The position numbers were made by a program, and so were the translations under genes. Positions 25,020-33,958 of a DNA stretch of 64,000 nt are shown here, piece after piece (positions within the stretch are counted from its first letter, which is position 1; every line of letters begins with the position of its first letter). The DNA comes from UBA1306 sp964396415 (lineage in GTDB: Bacteria; Spirochaetota; Spirochaetia; Treponematales; Rectinemataceae), in contig CAYNFM010000002.1 in the NCBI GenBank assembly GCA_964396415.1, forward strand, positions 1-64,000, given 5' to 3'. The notes under the pieces are model-generated. The model was not told the DNA's origin and ran no database searches. It was given only the letters and a program-made list of their open reading frames with translations.

Positions 25020-25634
25020 TCACTTGAAGGCCGCGAGGAGAATCGGGGCATAAGCCGCGATCACGGCCGCGGCGAGGCCCACGAGCGCAAAAGGCCTCGA
25101 GCCGTCGCCGGCTTCGCCCCCGGTACAGGCGGCCGGGGTTTCCCAGACTTTCAGCATCAGCCGGTCCGCATCCTCGATCAAAGTCGCCGGGCGGATCGAA
25201 CCCTTGTACTCGACGATCCGATCGTAGTAGACGAATGCCGCGGCGATGAGCGCTCCGAAGCGGCCGGGCAGGCGCAGCCCCGGGAGTATCGTGGCCTTCG
25301 AGACGTAGAGGAGCCCTTCGAGGACGAGGGCTTTCCCGATGCCGTCGATAAGGGCAATCTCGGTCACCTTGAAGGATCCGAAGACGACGAGGACTTTGCC
25401 CACGGGAACGAGCAGGTTCGCGAATACTATCCCGAAAGAGACGAGGAGAGTCGCGGGGATGGATACTTTCTTCCCTGAGAGCCATGCCGCGCCAAAGAAG
25501 CATATGAACATTATCGCCTTGATCGCGAGCGAGCGCTGGAAAAGGAAGGCGGTGGCGATAGACGCTCCGGCGACGGCGAGGGCCCAGGGCGAGAAGAGCG
25601 AGCTCCAACGCTCGCGCCGGCTCTCCCTATCCAC
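25020..25634 (-). CDS. Membrane protein downstream of Gx transporter (possible ECF T-like)
   Basis: A 204-residue protein with about five hydrophobic helices (20-35, 40-52, 58-75, 105-120, 178-200). It is not firmly recognised. A conserved-looking cytoplasmic LPGLRLPGRFGALIAAAFVYYDRIVEY region slightly recalls the coupling helices of ECF-transporter T components. Its gene overlaps the Gx-transporter gene by eight bases, and that family resembles ECF substrate-binding subunits, so a joint transport role is plausible but unproven. It ends four bases after the convergent leuS stop. Confidence 0.55.
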   Translation of the reverse strand: MDRESRRERWSSLFSPWALAVAGASIATAFLFQRSLAIKAIMFICFFGAAWLSGKKVSIPATLLVSFGIVFANLLVPVGKVLVVFGSFKVTEIALIDGIGKALVLEGLLYVSKATILPGLRLPGRFGALIAAAFVYYDRIVEYKGSIRPATLIEDADRLMLKVWETPAACTGGEAGDGSRPFALVGLAAAVIAAYAPILLAAFK

Positions 25635-26181
25635 GAGTCTCTTCAGTCGCTCGCGCGTACCAGGCCGATCTGGCGGTGAAAAGCTCGGCGAAGACGCCGA
25701 GGAAGGCGCCGGTCGCGAGGCCGGCCGCGAGGAAGGGCGGGGCGATTAGCCGCACCGCGTCGCCGAATACGACGAGGCCGGCGAGACCCATTTGTGCGGC
25801 GTTCGATGCTACCGCGCCCAGGATGGAGACTCCCACGGCGCTTATCAAGGCGCCGGCGGCTTTGCGCGCGAGCCACATGACGATGGCCGCCGTAAGGGTC
25901 CCGGCAAGGGAGAAAAGCGCCACGTACGAGAAGAGGGAGCCGGATATGACGCTCATGCCGAAAACCTTTACGAGGGCCAGGGCGAGGTACCAAGGCAGCG
26001 GAAGCAAGTCTACGGCGAGCAGGATGGGCAAGTTGGCGATGCCGAGTCGCATGAAGGGCAGGGGTTTTGGCACCATGTATTCGAGGGCCGATAGGAAAAA
26101 GCAGAAGGCCCCTAGAAGGGCCGTGATATCGGCATAGGTCTTTCCCCTGGCGTCAGTAAACGGAGGCGTCGACGCCGTCAT
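25627..26181 (-). CDS. Gx transporter family membrane protein (HepT/ThiW-like)
   Basis: A 184-residue membrane protein with about six helices. MRLGIANLPILLAVDLLP followed by LVKVFGMSVISGSLFSYVALFSLAG is characteristic of the Hpre_diP_synt_I / Gx transporter family. These proteins are often labelled heptaprenyl diphosphate synthase component I but look like small S-component transporters. Here the neighbours are a NusG-II protein upstream (29-bp overlap) and a membrane protein downstream (8-bp overlap). A true polyprenyl synthase is encoded far away at 63 kb. Substrate unknown. Confidence 0.8.
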   Translation of the reverse strand: MTASTPPFTDARGKTYADITALLGAFCFFLSALEYMVPKPLPFMRLGIANLPILLAVDLLPLPWYLALALVKVFGMSVISGSLFSYVALFSLAGTLTAAIVMWLARKAAGALISAVGVSILGAVASNAAQMGLAGLVVFGDAVRLIAPPFLAAGLATGAFLGVFAELFTARSAWYARATEETRG

Positions 26182-26521
26182 CTTTCCTCCTACCCTCGAC
26201 GCTGACGAAGACTTGGTTGGGAAGGCAGGCCAGCCATTGCCCAGGCCTATCGATGGCGCCCGCCGCGATGCAGGTCTTGTTGGGGCAGGGCGAGTCTATA
26301 ATGCGTACGGACCTTCCCCTTATCAGCACGACGGTCTCGCCGAGAGGTCCGGCGATGCGGACTTCCCGGTCCGTAGAAAGGGGGTACACCCACTCGCCGC
26401 CCTTGCCTTTGAGGACGGCGCTCTCCTGGCCGCCGCCGGGCCCATAGGCCGAGAGGGCAGCGAAGGCGACGGCGCCCGCCGTCGCCAATGCTATGACTAT
26501 ATCGAGACCCTTGAGGCGCAT
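26153..26521 (-). CDS. NusG domain II-containing protein
   Basis: About 122 residues: one N-terminal membrane helix (DIVIALATAGAVAFAALSAYG) and an extracytoplasmic NusG-II domain with RIIDSPCPNKTCIAAG and WLACLPNQVFVSVEG. This small domain is typically encoded beside Gx transporter or FMN-transfer genes in anaerobes. It has no transcription function despite its name. The conserved cysteines could bind a cofactor or form a disulfide. The start at 26521 leaves a 22-base gap from slyD. Its 3' end overlaps the Gx-transporter start by 29 bases. Confidence 0.78.
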   Translation of the reverse strand: MRLKGLDIVIALATAGAVAFAALSAYGPGGGQESAVLKGKGGEWVYPLSTDREVRIAGPLGETVVLIRGRSVRIIDSPCPNKTCIAAGAIDRPGQWLACLPNQVFVSVEGRRKDDGVDASVY

Positions 26522-26543
26522 GGGCGTCGCCGGCGACGCATCG

Positions 26544-27089
26544 CTAGCTCGAGCAATCGCATCCGTCGTGTCCGCAGCCGGCACCGCAGGTTTCGCCTCG
26601 ATTTCCGCCGCAGTCGCAGTTGCAGTCCCCATGGATGTGTCCGTGCTCGAGTTCTTCGGCGGTGGCCTCGCGCACATCGACGACTTTGACCGTGAAATGA
26701 AGTTCCTCGCCGGCAAGCGGGTGGTTGGCGTCGATCGTGACTTCGTCGCCCTCGATTCCCATCACGGTGACGATCTGAGCTCCGTCCTCGCCATGAGCTT
26801 CGAATTGCATCCCGATCTCGATGGGCGTACCGTCGCCGAACTCGGATTTTTCGACCTTGAATACGAGAGCCTCATCGCGCTCGCCATAGCCTTCATTAGC
26901 GGGAACGATACAGGATATCTCGTCTCCTGCCTGCTTCCCTAAAAGCCGTCTTTCGAGACCCGCGATGATGTTTTCGTTTCCGTGCAGATAAATAAGCGGT
27001 TCGGAAGAGTCCGACGAATCCAGTACCTCTCCCTCTGCGTCCTGAAGCTTATAGTCTATCGTCACGACTCGATCTTTCTCGATGACCAT
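26544..27089 (-). CDS. slyD: FKBP-type peptidyl-prolyl isomerase, SlyD family
   Basis: A 181-residue SlyD: FKBP halves (VVTIDYKLQDAEGEVLDSS, LIYLHGNENIIAGLERRLLG) enclosing an IF chaperone insert (VPANEGYGERDEALVFKVEKSEF to VTIDANHPLAGEELHF). The tail after residue 148 is rich in His, Cys and Gly (HGHIHGDCNCDCGG onward), with eight cysteines and four histidines, a metal-binding feature that supplies nickel for hydrogenase maturation in E. coli. The upstream region is AT-rich with TATA-like tracts. It begins a minus-strand cluster with NusG-II and Gx-transporter genes. Confidence 0.93.
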   Translation of the reverse strand: MVIEKDRVVTIDYKLQDAEGEVLDSSDSSEPLIYLHGNENIIAGLERRLLGKQAGDEISCIVPANEGYGERDEALVFKVEKSEFGDGTPIEIGMQFEAHGEDGAQIVTVMGIEGDEVTIDANHPLAGEELHFTVKVVDVREATAEELEHGHIHGDCNCDCGGNRGETCGAGCGHDGCDCSS

Positions 27090-27294
27090 TGCACATCCTT
27101 TCGGGGCAGCTTCCCCGCCTTACGCGAAAGAATAATGTATATATATTTCCCATATATGAAAAGAGGCATGAGCCTGTTCGCACCTAACCGAGAGGTCCGA
27201 AATTGCCGATAGTATCACTAGCCCGCGACACAGAATGAACGAAACCCGAAGCAGAGCTTCGAGGTATGGACCCGTTCGCGAATCAGGGAGTTCC

Positions 27295-29643
27295 ATGTCA
27301 ATGTCAGTCAGGCCAAGAGCTTCCATCTACAACATATTGCTCGGATCCGCCCTGGCCGCCTCGTCCGTCTTCTGTATCGCTTCGATCGTCGCGGCAAGCT
27401 CCGCGCCAGGGAATGAATCGTTTTTCATGAGCTCCGGCTCATTCCTCCTTGGAGCCTTTTCATGGGCCGCCGCCTTCGTTCCGCTCTGGCTGGCGGCCTC
27501 CGCCGTCATCGCTTTTACGCCGGGTTGGCGTCCGGCGTCGATCGTCGGCCTCGCCGGCTCGCTCCTTCCATTTCTCCCTCTCCTGGCCGTCGCACGTCTT
27601 GGCGTCGAGCCCGAACCCTTCCTCTCCGACCATCCATACCTGGAGTCTGTGGGACTCCCAGCCCTGATCGCCGCGGGCATCGCCCTCGCCCTCGCCCTCA
27701 CCGCTTTCATAATCTACGTCGCGAAAGCCATCGCGAGCTTCGGCTTTTCCGAAACCAAGAGCCATCCGCGCACGTATAGCGGCCTTCTTCCCCCTCCGCT
27801 TCCCTTTCCCCCTCCCGAAGCCGTCCGAGTCTCGGATCGCGAGAAGATGGAAGGAAGCTTCGATTTCCGAGTTCCCGAGCTTCCTCCCCTTCCCCGATTC
27901 CGCGCCATCGGTGAGATCGACGATGCGGAGGAAGCGGCGGAAGCCGAAGCTCCCGAGGCGGACCGCGACCGCGAGGAGACCCTCGTGGAGATCGAGGGCG
28001 AGCGCCGTATCGAGTTTACATCCGTGCCGCCCTCGCATGCCCTGGCCGCCGAGGCCACGAAGGCCGCCGCGCTCGAGCGCGTCCTTTCGCTCCAGGCCTC
28101 GAGGCGCAAGGACAAGCCCTACGCCGTCCCTTCGGAGGGCATCCTCACCGCCTATCCCGACGGCGAATACTGGATAGTCGACGAGAAGACCAAGCGCTCG
28201 GCCGAAGTGCTGCGCGAGACCTTGGCGGAGTTCAAGATCGAGGCCGAGGTGACGGGAATACGTAAAGGTCCCGTCATCACGATGTTCGAGATATTGCCCG
28301 CTCCGGGCGTCAAGCTTTCCAAGATCACGAATCTCGGAGACAACATCGCCCTGAGGCTCGCCGCCTCGAGCGTGCGCATCGTCGCCCCTATACCTGGCAA
28401 GCACGCGGTGGGCATCGAGGTCCCAAACGAAAGACGCTCGATCGTGTCCCTGCGCGAGATAGTCGAGAACGAAGCCTTTAAGACGACGAAGATGGAGATA
28501 CCGATAATACTCGGCAAGGATATCGCAGGCGAGGCGCAGTTCATCGACCTAACCCAGACGCCCCACCTCCTCATCGCCGGGGCTACCGGCTCGGGAAAGT
28601 CCGTCTGCGTGAATTCGATAATCCTCTCCATCCTCTACAGACGCTCTCCCCATGAGGTGAAGCTCCTTCTCATCGACCCCAAGATCGTCGAGCTCAAGCT
28701 CTACAACGACATACCCCACCTTCTCACGCCGGTCATCACCGAGCCCAAGCGGGCATTCCAGGCGCTGCAATACTGCATCTGCGAAATGGAGCGACGCTAT
28801 AGTCTCCTCGACCGCGCCGGAGTTCGCGACGTGAAGAATTTCAATCGCAAGATCCGGGACAAAGGCTACGCCGCCGAACGCTTGCCCTATATCGTCGTAA
28901 TCATAGACGAGTTCGCCGACCTCATGGCCACGACCGGAAAGGAGCTCGAGTCCACCCTCGCGCGGCTCGCGGCCATGTCGCGCGCCGTAGGCATACACCT
29001 CGTGCTCGCCACCCAGCGGCCGAGCATCGACGTCATCACCGGCCTTATCAAGGCCAACATCCCCAGCCGCATCGCCTTCATGGTCGCGAGCAAGTTCGAC
29101 AGCCGCATAATCATCGACATGGTGGGGGCCGAGAAGCTACTCGGACGGGGGGATATGCTCGTCGCCACCGCGTGGGACCCCTTCCCCATACGCATGCAGG
29201 GGGCCTACGTCTCGGAAGAGGAGGTCGAAAAGGCCGTCGAGTTCGTGAAGACGCTGGGCGAGCCTGAATATATCGACGAAGAGATATTCATCGACGAGGA
29301 CGACGAGGACGAGCCTTCCCTCTTCGGCGACGAGGACGACGACCCGCTCTTCGAGAAAGCTCTGGAGATCGTCCTCCAGCAGGGAAAGGCAAGCGCCTCC
29401 TACATACAGAGGAGGCTCAAGATAGGCTACAATCGCGCGTCGCGCCTGGTCGAGCTCATGGAGGAGAAGGGAATCGTCGGTCCCGCCAAGGGCTCGAAGC
29501 CCCGCGACCTCATTCACAATCCCGACGTGCTCGGGCGCCAGGCCGCGTCGCGCGAGCTTTCCCGTCAACCGAGCCTCCTGCCCGACGTCGAGACCGCGCC
29601 CGGCCAGCGCGTGACGGGCAAGAGCGAGGCCGAGACCGATTAG
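27295..29643 (+). CDS. ftsK: DNA translocase FtsK/SpoIIIE
   Basis: About 782 residues. Four N-terminal membrane helices (within the first 170 residues) tether it to the division septum. A short acidic/proline linker follows, then the alpha/beta motor: Walker A GATGSGKSV, Walker B YIVVIIDEFADLM, and THLVLATQRPS-like HLVLATQRPSIDVITG. The gamma winged-helix (YIQRRLKIGYNRASRLVELMEEKG) would read orienting sequences. The linker is short compared with E. coli FtsK, closer to SpoIIIE. ATG 27295 has AGGGAG just upstream; 27235 is an alternative without one. It moves chromosomal DNA during division. Confidence 0.95.
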   Translation: MSMSVRPRASIYNILLGSALAASSVFCIASIVAASSAPGNESFFMSSGSFLLGAFSWAAAFVPLWLAASAVIAFTPGWRPASIVGLAGSLLPFLPLLAVARLGVEPEPFLSDHPYLESVGLPALIAAGIALALALTAFIIYVAKAIASFGFSETKSHPRTYSGLLPPPLPFPPPEAVRVSDREKMEGSFDFRVPELPPLPRFRAIGEIDDAEEAAEAEAPEADRDREETLVEIEGERRIEFTSVPPSHALAAEATKAAALERVLSLQASRRKDKPYAVPSEGILTAYPDGEYWIVDEKTKRSAEVLRETLAEFKIEAEVTGIRKGPVITMFEILPAPGVKLSKITNLGDNIALRLAASSVRIVAPIPGKHAVGIEVPNERRSIVSLREIVENEAFKTTKMEIPIILGKDIAGEAQFIDLTQTPHLLIAGATGSGKSVCVNSIILSILYRRSPHEVKLLLIDPKIVELKLYNDIPHLLTPVITEPKRAFQALQYCICEMERRYSLLDRAGVRDVKNFNRKIRDKGYAAERLPYIVVIIDEFADLMATTGKELESTLARLAAMSRAVGIHLVLATQRPSIDVITGLIKANIPSRIAFMVASKFDSRIIIDMVGAEKLLGRGDMLVATAWDPFPIRMQGAYVSEEEVEKAVEFVKTLGEPEYIDEEIFIDEDDEDEPSLFGDEDDDPLFEKALEIVLQQGKASASYIQRRLKIGYNRASRLVELMEEKGIVGPAKGSKPRDLIHNPDVLGRQAASRELSRQPSLLPDVETAPGQRVTGKSEAETD

Positions 29644-29812
29644 GCGCGGAACGTAGCGGATCGCGCCCCGACCAGGGCACCGCCCGAACGGATCGCGCGG
29701 CTCGGCTTGTCTGGTAGGCGAAAAGCCGGTTATGCGCTGCTCCTCGCACCATCCATATGGAAGAACATTTCGGGGAAGTATAGTATTCACTCGGTCCGAA
29801 GGGGGGCCTCCA

Positions 29813-31027
29813 ATGCGCAAGATAGGCATCATCGGCGGAGGCCAGCTCGGGCGAATGGCTATCGAAGAGGCGAGGAAGTATCTCGCCTACATCGAAGTCC
29901 TCACGCCCGAGTACCCCTCGCCCGCGGCCGAGATAGCGGACGCCGCGCACGTTGGACTTCTTGCCGACTACGAGTCGGTGCTCGAATTCGCGGAGGAAAT
30001 GGATATCCTGTCCTATGAGATCGAGGGCGTCAGCATAGAGGCGCTGCGCGAACTCGAGCGCCGCGGCAAGATCGTCCTCCCCGCCGCCGGGATACTGGCC
30101 GCGATACGCGACAAGCCCGAGCAGAAGCGAGTCCTCGGCGCCGCCGGCATACCGACGGCGGCCTCCGCCCTAGTAGAAGGTGAAGCGCCCACGGCGGCCT
30201 CGCTTTCCGCGGCCGCGGCCGCCCTCGGCGGCTTTCCTCTCGTGCAGAAAGCTCGTTCCGGAGGCTACGACGGCCGCGGAGTCTCGATAGTGGAGGGCCC
30301 GGAGGGCCCGGACATCCTGGCTTGTCCTTCCTTCCTCGAAGAAAAGGTGGATATCGAGAAGGAGCTCTCCGTCGTCGTCGCCCTGGCCCCCGACGGCTCC
30401 ACGGCGGTCTATCCCTGCGTCGAGATGGTCTTCGACCCCCGGGCCAATCTCTGCGACTCGGTGCTGGCGCCCGCCCGAGTCGAGGTGGCGCAACGCGACC
30501 GGGCCGAGGCGCTCGCCCTCGCCTGCGTCGCCGCGCTTTGCGAGGCCTCCGTCGCCTCGGGCTCGCCCCGCTCTGGCTCGGCGGGAGTTTTCGGCGTCGA
30601 GATGTTCCTGACGCGCTCGGGCGGGCTTCTGGTCAACGAGGTCGCGCCCCGGCCGCACAACTCGGGCCACTTCAGCATAGAGGCCTGCGTCTCGAGCCAA
30701 TTCGACCAGTACATCCGCCTCCTCCTCGGCCATCCCCTCGGCTCTCCCGAGCTCCTGGTCCCGGCCATGATGGTCAATCTCTTCGGCGAGCCGGGAGAGT
30801 CGGGAAAGCCCGAGTATCTCGGCCTCAAGGAGGCCCTGGCCATACCGGGAGTCACCATCCACCTTTATGGGAAGCGAGAGCTCCGTCCCTTCCGCAAAAT
30901 GGGGCACCTGACCGCGCAAGGCGCGACGGCCGAGGAGACGATAGCTCGAGCGGAGTCCGCGAGGAAACGCATCAGGATCGTAGCGCGGAATAATCCGATG
31001 AAACAAGCGCCGCGGTTCGCGCCATAG
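29813..31027 (+). CDS. purK: 5-(carboxyamino)imidazole ribonucleotide synthase
   Basis: ATP-grasp enzyme making N5-CAIR from AIR, bicarbonate and ATP in purine synthesis. At 404 residues it is slightly longer than most. Motifs: KIGIIGGGQLGRMAIEEA at the N-terminus, QKARSGGYDGRGV (ATP-grasp loop), FLEEKVDIEKELSVVVA, and NEVAPRPHNSGHFSIEACVSSQFDQY. The start at 29813 gives the typical terminus; GGGGGG lies seven bases upstream. Its partner purE is encoded 2.4 kb away on the same strand, but with a separate promoter. Confidence 0.95.
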   Translation: MRKIGIIGGGQLGRMAIEEARKYLAYIEVLTPEYPSPAAEIADAAHVGLLADYESVLEFAEEMDILSYEIEGVSIEALRELERRGKIVLPAAGILAAIRDKPEQKRVLGAAGIPTAASALVEGEAPTAASLSAAAAALGGFPLVQKARSGGYDGRGVSIVEGPEGPDILACPSFLEEKVDIEKELSVVVALAPDGSTAVYPCVEMVFDPRANLCDSVLAPARVEVAQRDRAEALALACVAALCEASVASGSPRSGSAGVFGVEMFLTRSGGLLVNEVAPRPHNSGHFSIEACVSSQFDQYIRLLLGHPLGSPELLVPAMMVNLFGEPGESGKPEYLGLKEALAIPGVTIHLYGKRELRPFRKMGHLTAQGATAEETIARAESARKRIRIVARNNPMKQAPRFAP

Positions 31028-31060
31028 CGCAAGAGGAGGCGCATAGGCTAGGCTAGGCCC

Positions 31061-31768
31061 ATGATAACGGACGAGGGCTTTTCCTTCGCTTTCGACCCGA
31101 GCCTGAACGGAAGCCGCATCCGAGCCGCCCTCGTCTGGGCGCGCGACCTGCCGGGCAGCCCCAAGACTGGGGCGCCTCCGCCTTACCTATCGTCCTTGCT
31201 CGCGCGCGTGCGCGAAACGGGGGAAGCCTTCCTGCCGCCGGAGCGGAAGGCTGCCGTGCGCGACATGCTGCGGCACGGGAAGTACAAGCCCGCCGGTCGG
31301 GCCAAGCCTTCAAGCGAGTACCTCCTCGCGGCGGCCCTGAAACCGGAGCTCGAAGGCGGCTTTCCCCTGGTCAACGGCCTCGTGGACGTCAACAACGCGG
31401 TGAGCCTGGAGTGGGGCTATCCGGCAAGCATCTTCGACGCAGCCAAGGCGGGAAGGGAGCTGTTTTTGAGACGCGGCGCAGCGGGGGAATCCTATATCTT
31501 CAACCACTCGGGTCAGGAAATCGATCTCCAGGATCTCCTGGTCGTCTGCCGACGTTCCTCCGAGGGATGGGCGCCCTGCGGCAACCCCGTCAAGGACGCG
31601 ATGGCAACCAAGGTATTCGACGATGCGCGCGATGTCGTCGCAGTCGTCTACGCTCCCGCGGCCGAGAGCGCCGAACGGCTCGCCGCCTGCGCCTCCCGTT
31701 TCCGGGAACTGCTTGAAACGGAATGCGACGCGGCGCAATCCGGATATTCGATCATGGAGGCGATATGA
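31061..31768 (+). CDS. B3/B4 tRNA-binding-domain protein
   Basis: A 235-residue stand-alone B3/B4 domain protein, related to the editing domain of phenylalanyl-tRNA synthetase beta subunits. Features: LVNGLVDVNNAVSLEWGYPASIFDA, then GEIDL-like SGQEIDLQDLLVV, and DARDVVAVVYAPA. Related proteins are proposed to edit mischarged tRNA or handle free amino-acid adducts; no activity is demonstrated for this group. The stop codon overlaps the ATG of the following SDR gene (ATGA), so the two are translationally coupled. A functional link between them is not obvious. Confidence 0.8.
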   Translation: MITDEGFSFAFDPSLNGSRIRAALVWARDLPGSPKTGAPPPYLSSLLARVRETGEAFLPPERKAAVRDMLRHGKYKPAGRAKPSSEYLLAAALKPELEGGFPLVNGLVDVNNAVSLEWGYPASIFDAAKAGRELFLRRGAAGESYIFNHSGQEIDLQDLLVVCRRSSEGWAPCGNPVKDAMATKVFDDARDVVAVVYAPAAESAERLAACASRFRELLETECDAAQSGYSIMEAI

Positions 31769-32763
31769 GAGTATTGTTCATCGGAGGGACGGGAAACCTG
31801 TCCGGCGATTGCACCTTGCGCGCCCTGGCGAAGGGGATGGAAGTCTGGCATCTCAATAGAGGGACGAAGGCTCGCGAGACCGCGGCGGGCGTCGTAACGC
31901 TGTCCGCCGACGTCAGGGACGAGGCGGCGGCCGTTCGGGCGCTCGGGCGCGAGCGCTTCGACGCCGTCGTGGATTTCGTGGCGTTCAGCCGCGACCACAT
32001 CGAAGAGGACATCCGGCTCTTCAGCGGCCGGACGCGGCAATTCATGTTCATCAGCTCGGCATCGGCCTACCGAAAGCCTCCCGTGCACCACGTGATCACC
32101 GAGTCGACGCCTCTCGTGAATCCATTCTGGAAATACTCCAGAGACAAGATCGATTGCGAGAGGCGGCTGGAGGAGGAGTTCCGATCGAAGGGCTTTCCCT
32201 ATACCGTCGTGAGGCCCTCGCACACGTATTGCTCCAGATGGATGCCCACGGCCTTCGGCTCGGCCGATTTCACGGTGCCCAAGCGCCTGCGAGACGGCCG
32301 AAGAGTCGTCATCCACGGAGACGGGCAATCCCTATGGACGCTGACCCATGCCCGCGATTTCGCCGTAGGGCTCGTCGGCCTCCTAGGCAACCCCGCGGCC
32401 ATCGGCGAATCCGTGCAGATCATGGGCGATCAGGTCCTGACCTGGGACGCGATCCACGCGACCATCTCGGCCGCCCTCGGAGCCGAGCCGCCCAAAGTCG
32501 TCCACGTTCCATCGGATTTCATCGCGACCGTAGATCCGGAGCTCGGCCCTCACTTCCTGGGCGACAAGACCTATAGCGCCCTCTTCGATTGTTCCAAACT
32601 CAAGCGGCTCGTGCCGGAATTCCGCACGACGGTAAGCTTCCAGGAGGGCATGCGCGAATCGGCCGAGTGGTTCATGGCGGATCCCCATAGGCAAAAGATC
32701 GATCCGGCCCTCGACGCGACGATAGACTCCATCCTCGCGGCATGGGACGGAAAGGCCCCTTAG
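31765..32763 (+). CDS. NAD-dependent epimerase/dehydratase (extended SDR family)
   Basis: A 332-residue Rossmann protein: N-terminal GGTGNLSG nucleotide-binding loop, VVDFVAF, FISSASAYRKP, and active-site tyrosine/lysine in KYSRDKIDCE. It resembles atypical SDRs acting on sugar nucleotides or isoflavone-like substrates. The substrate cannot be assigned. ATGA overlap with the B3/B4 gene indicates coupling. Its 3' end overlaps by four bases the stop of the convergent cNMP-binding gene. Confidence 0.82.
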   Translation: MRVLFIGGTGNLSGDCTLRALAKGMEVWHLNRGTKARETAAGVVTLSADVRDEAAAVRALGRERFDAVVDFVAFSRDHIEEDIRLFSGRTRQFMFISSASAYRKPPVHHVITESTPLVNPFWKYSRDKIDCERRLEEEFRSKGFPYTVVRPSHTYCSRWMPTAFGSADFTVPKRLRDGRRVVIHGDGQSLWTLTHARDFAVGLVGLLGNPAAIGESVQIMGDQVLTWDAIHATISAALGAEPPKVVHVPSDFIATVDPELGPHFLGDKTYSALFDCSKLKRLVPEFRTTVSFQEGMRESAEWFMADPHRQKIDPALDATIDSILAAWDGKAP

Positions 32764-33287
32764 TCCTTCCCTCCGAAGAGGCTGTCTACCAAGGCGTCTA
32801 CGTCTTCCTGGACCATATCCGACTTGCGCTCGTAGGCGAGTTCCTGGTTGGCGAGCCTGAGCTTGCGTAAAAGACCGTAAATCAGGACAAGGAGTATCTT
32901 ATTGCCGGCCTCTGAGTGACGCTTCAGGAATCCGGCCAGCTCCGCGCGGTGCATCCTCAGTATTATCGTCTTTTCCTGAGCCGTGACGGTAGCGGTACGG
33001 GGCACCTTCATGAAGATGCCCGCCTCCCCGAAGACGTCCCCGGCCCCAAGGGAGTTGACGTAGACTTTTTTGTCCTCCTCGCCGACGCTTATCGATACCG
33101 TGCCTTCCGCGATACCGAAAAAATAGGGGCTCAGCTCCCCCTCTTCGACGATAACCTCGCCCTCCTCGAATTCGAGGGCTTCGGAGTGGTCGATGAGATC
33201 GAGAAGCTCGGCATCCCCGAGGAAGCGGAAGGTAACTATACCGCGAACGGGAGCGATCAGGAAGACAGTGTCGGTCAGAGTTTTCAT
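32760..33287 (-). CDS. Cyclic-nucleotide-binding-domain protein without HTH
   Basis: A 175-residue protein. Residues about 15-135 form a cNMP-binding beta-barrel: FLGDAELLDLIDHSE, VIVEEGELSPYFFGIAEGTVSI, and the phosphate-binding cassette FGEAGIFMKVPRTATVTA with its Arg. The remaining 40 residues are a short helix and acidic tail; no CRP-type HTH is present, so it is not itself a transcription factor. It could report cyclic nucleotide made by the cyclase at 14-15 kb. It is transcribed alone, convergent with the SDR gene. Confidence 0.85.
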   Translation of the reverse strand: MKTLTDTVFLIAPVRGIVTFRFLGDAELLDLIDHSEALEFEEGEVIVEEGELSPYFFGIAEGTVSISVGEEDKKVYVNSLGAGDVFGEAGIFMKVPRTATVTAQEKTIILRMHRAELAGFLKRHSEAGNKILLVLIYGLLRKLRLANQELAYERKSDMVQEDVDALVDSLFGGKD

Positions 33288-33367
33288 AGTATTATTATGA
33301 GACAGCCTCGGGGACTCCTCAAGGACAATTCGACGATTCCGCTATAAGCGGCATTGCTGGAGCCCCG

Positions 33368-33397
33368 TTGCCCATAGGGATCCCGACGTCATATCAT
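33368..33397 (+). promoter_or_regulatory. Promoter of purE (leaderless layout)
   Basis: TTGCCC (33368-33373), 18-base spacer, TATCAT (33392-33397). The first in-frame ATG (33405) is seven bases after the -10, and there is no Shine-Dalgarno before either candidate ATG. Confidence 0.5.
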
Positions 33398-33404
33398 CAA
33401 GCGG

Positions 33405-33947
33405 ATGCTTGCGATGAAAACAGTTCTCGTAGGAATAATCATGGGCTCCGACTCGGACCTCGCCGTCATGGCCGGAACCGCGCGCGTCCTCGCCGAACTA
33501 GGCATCGAATGCGAAACGACCATCGTGTCCGCGCATAGGACGCCCGGCCGCCTCGTGGAGTACGCAAGGGGAGCGGCCGCGCGCGGCATCGAGGTGATAG
33601 TCGCGGGAGCGGGAGGCGCGGCCCACCTGCCCGGCATGACGGCGAGCCTAACTACCCTGCCCGTCATCGGAGTGCCGATACGGGGAAAGGCTTTCGATGG
33701 CCTCGATAGCCTCTTGTCCATAGTCCAGATGCCGCCGGGCATTCCCGTCGCCGCGGTCGCCGTGGATGGGGGACGTAACGCGGGCCTCCTCGCCGCGCGC
33801 ATTCTCGCTACGTCTCGTCCCCCTCTCGCCAAGGCCCTCGCCGAATACGCCGCCCGAATGGAGGCAGAGGTACTGGCCAAGGCGGAAAGGCTTGAGGCGC
33901 TCGGACCGGATGACTATGCCCGGCCCGAATCGGGATCCCTTAAGTAA
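33405..33947 (+). CDS. purE: N5-CAIR mutase
   Basis: Converts N5-CAIR to CAIR, working after PurK in purine synthesis. The 180-residue protein shows IIMGSDSDLAVM near the start, VSAHRTPGRL with the catalytic His, AGAGGAAHLPGMTAS, VIGVPIRGKA and DSLLSIVQMPPGIPVA, the class I PurE pattern. Start: ATG 33405 fits the leaderless promoter; ATG 33414 is an alternative three codons in. The Sua5-type gene begins 11 bases after the stop codon, probably in the same transcript. Confidence 0.95.
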   Translation: MLAMKTVLVGIIMGSDSDLAVMAGTARVLAELGIECETTIVSAHRTPGRLVEYARGAAARGIEVIVAGAGGAAHLPGMTASLTTLPVIGVPIRGKAFDGLDSLLSIVQMPPGIPVAAVAVDGGRNAGLLAARILATSRPPLAKALAEYAARMEAEVLAKAERLEALGPDDYARPESGSLK

Positions 33948-33958
33948 GTGCATCCGAA

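Noticed and set aside
29644..29812. Direct repeat CGGATCGCG between ftsK and purK
   Set aside because: Two nine-base copies in GC-rich sequence are easily due to chance and form no clear structure.
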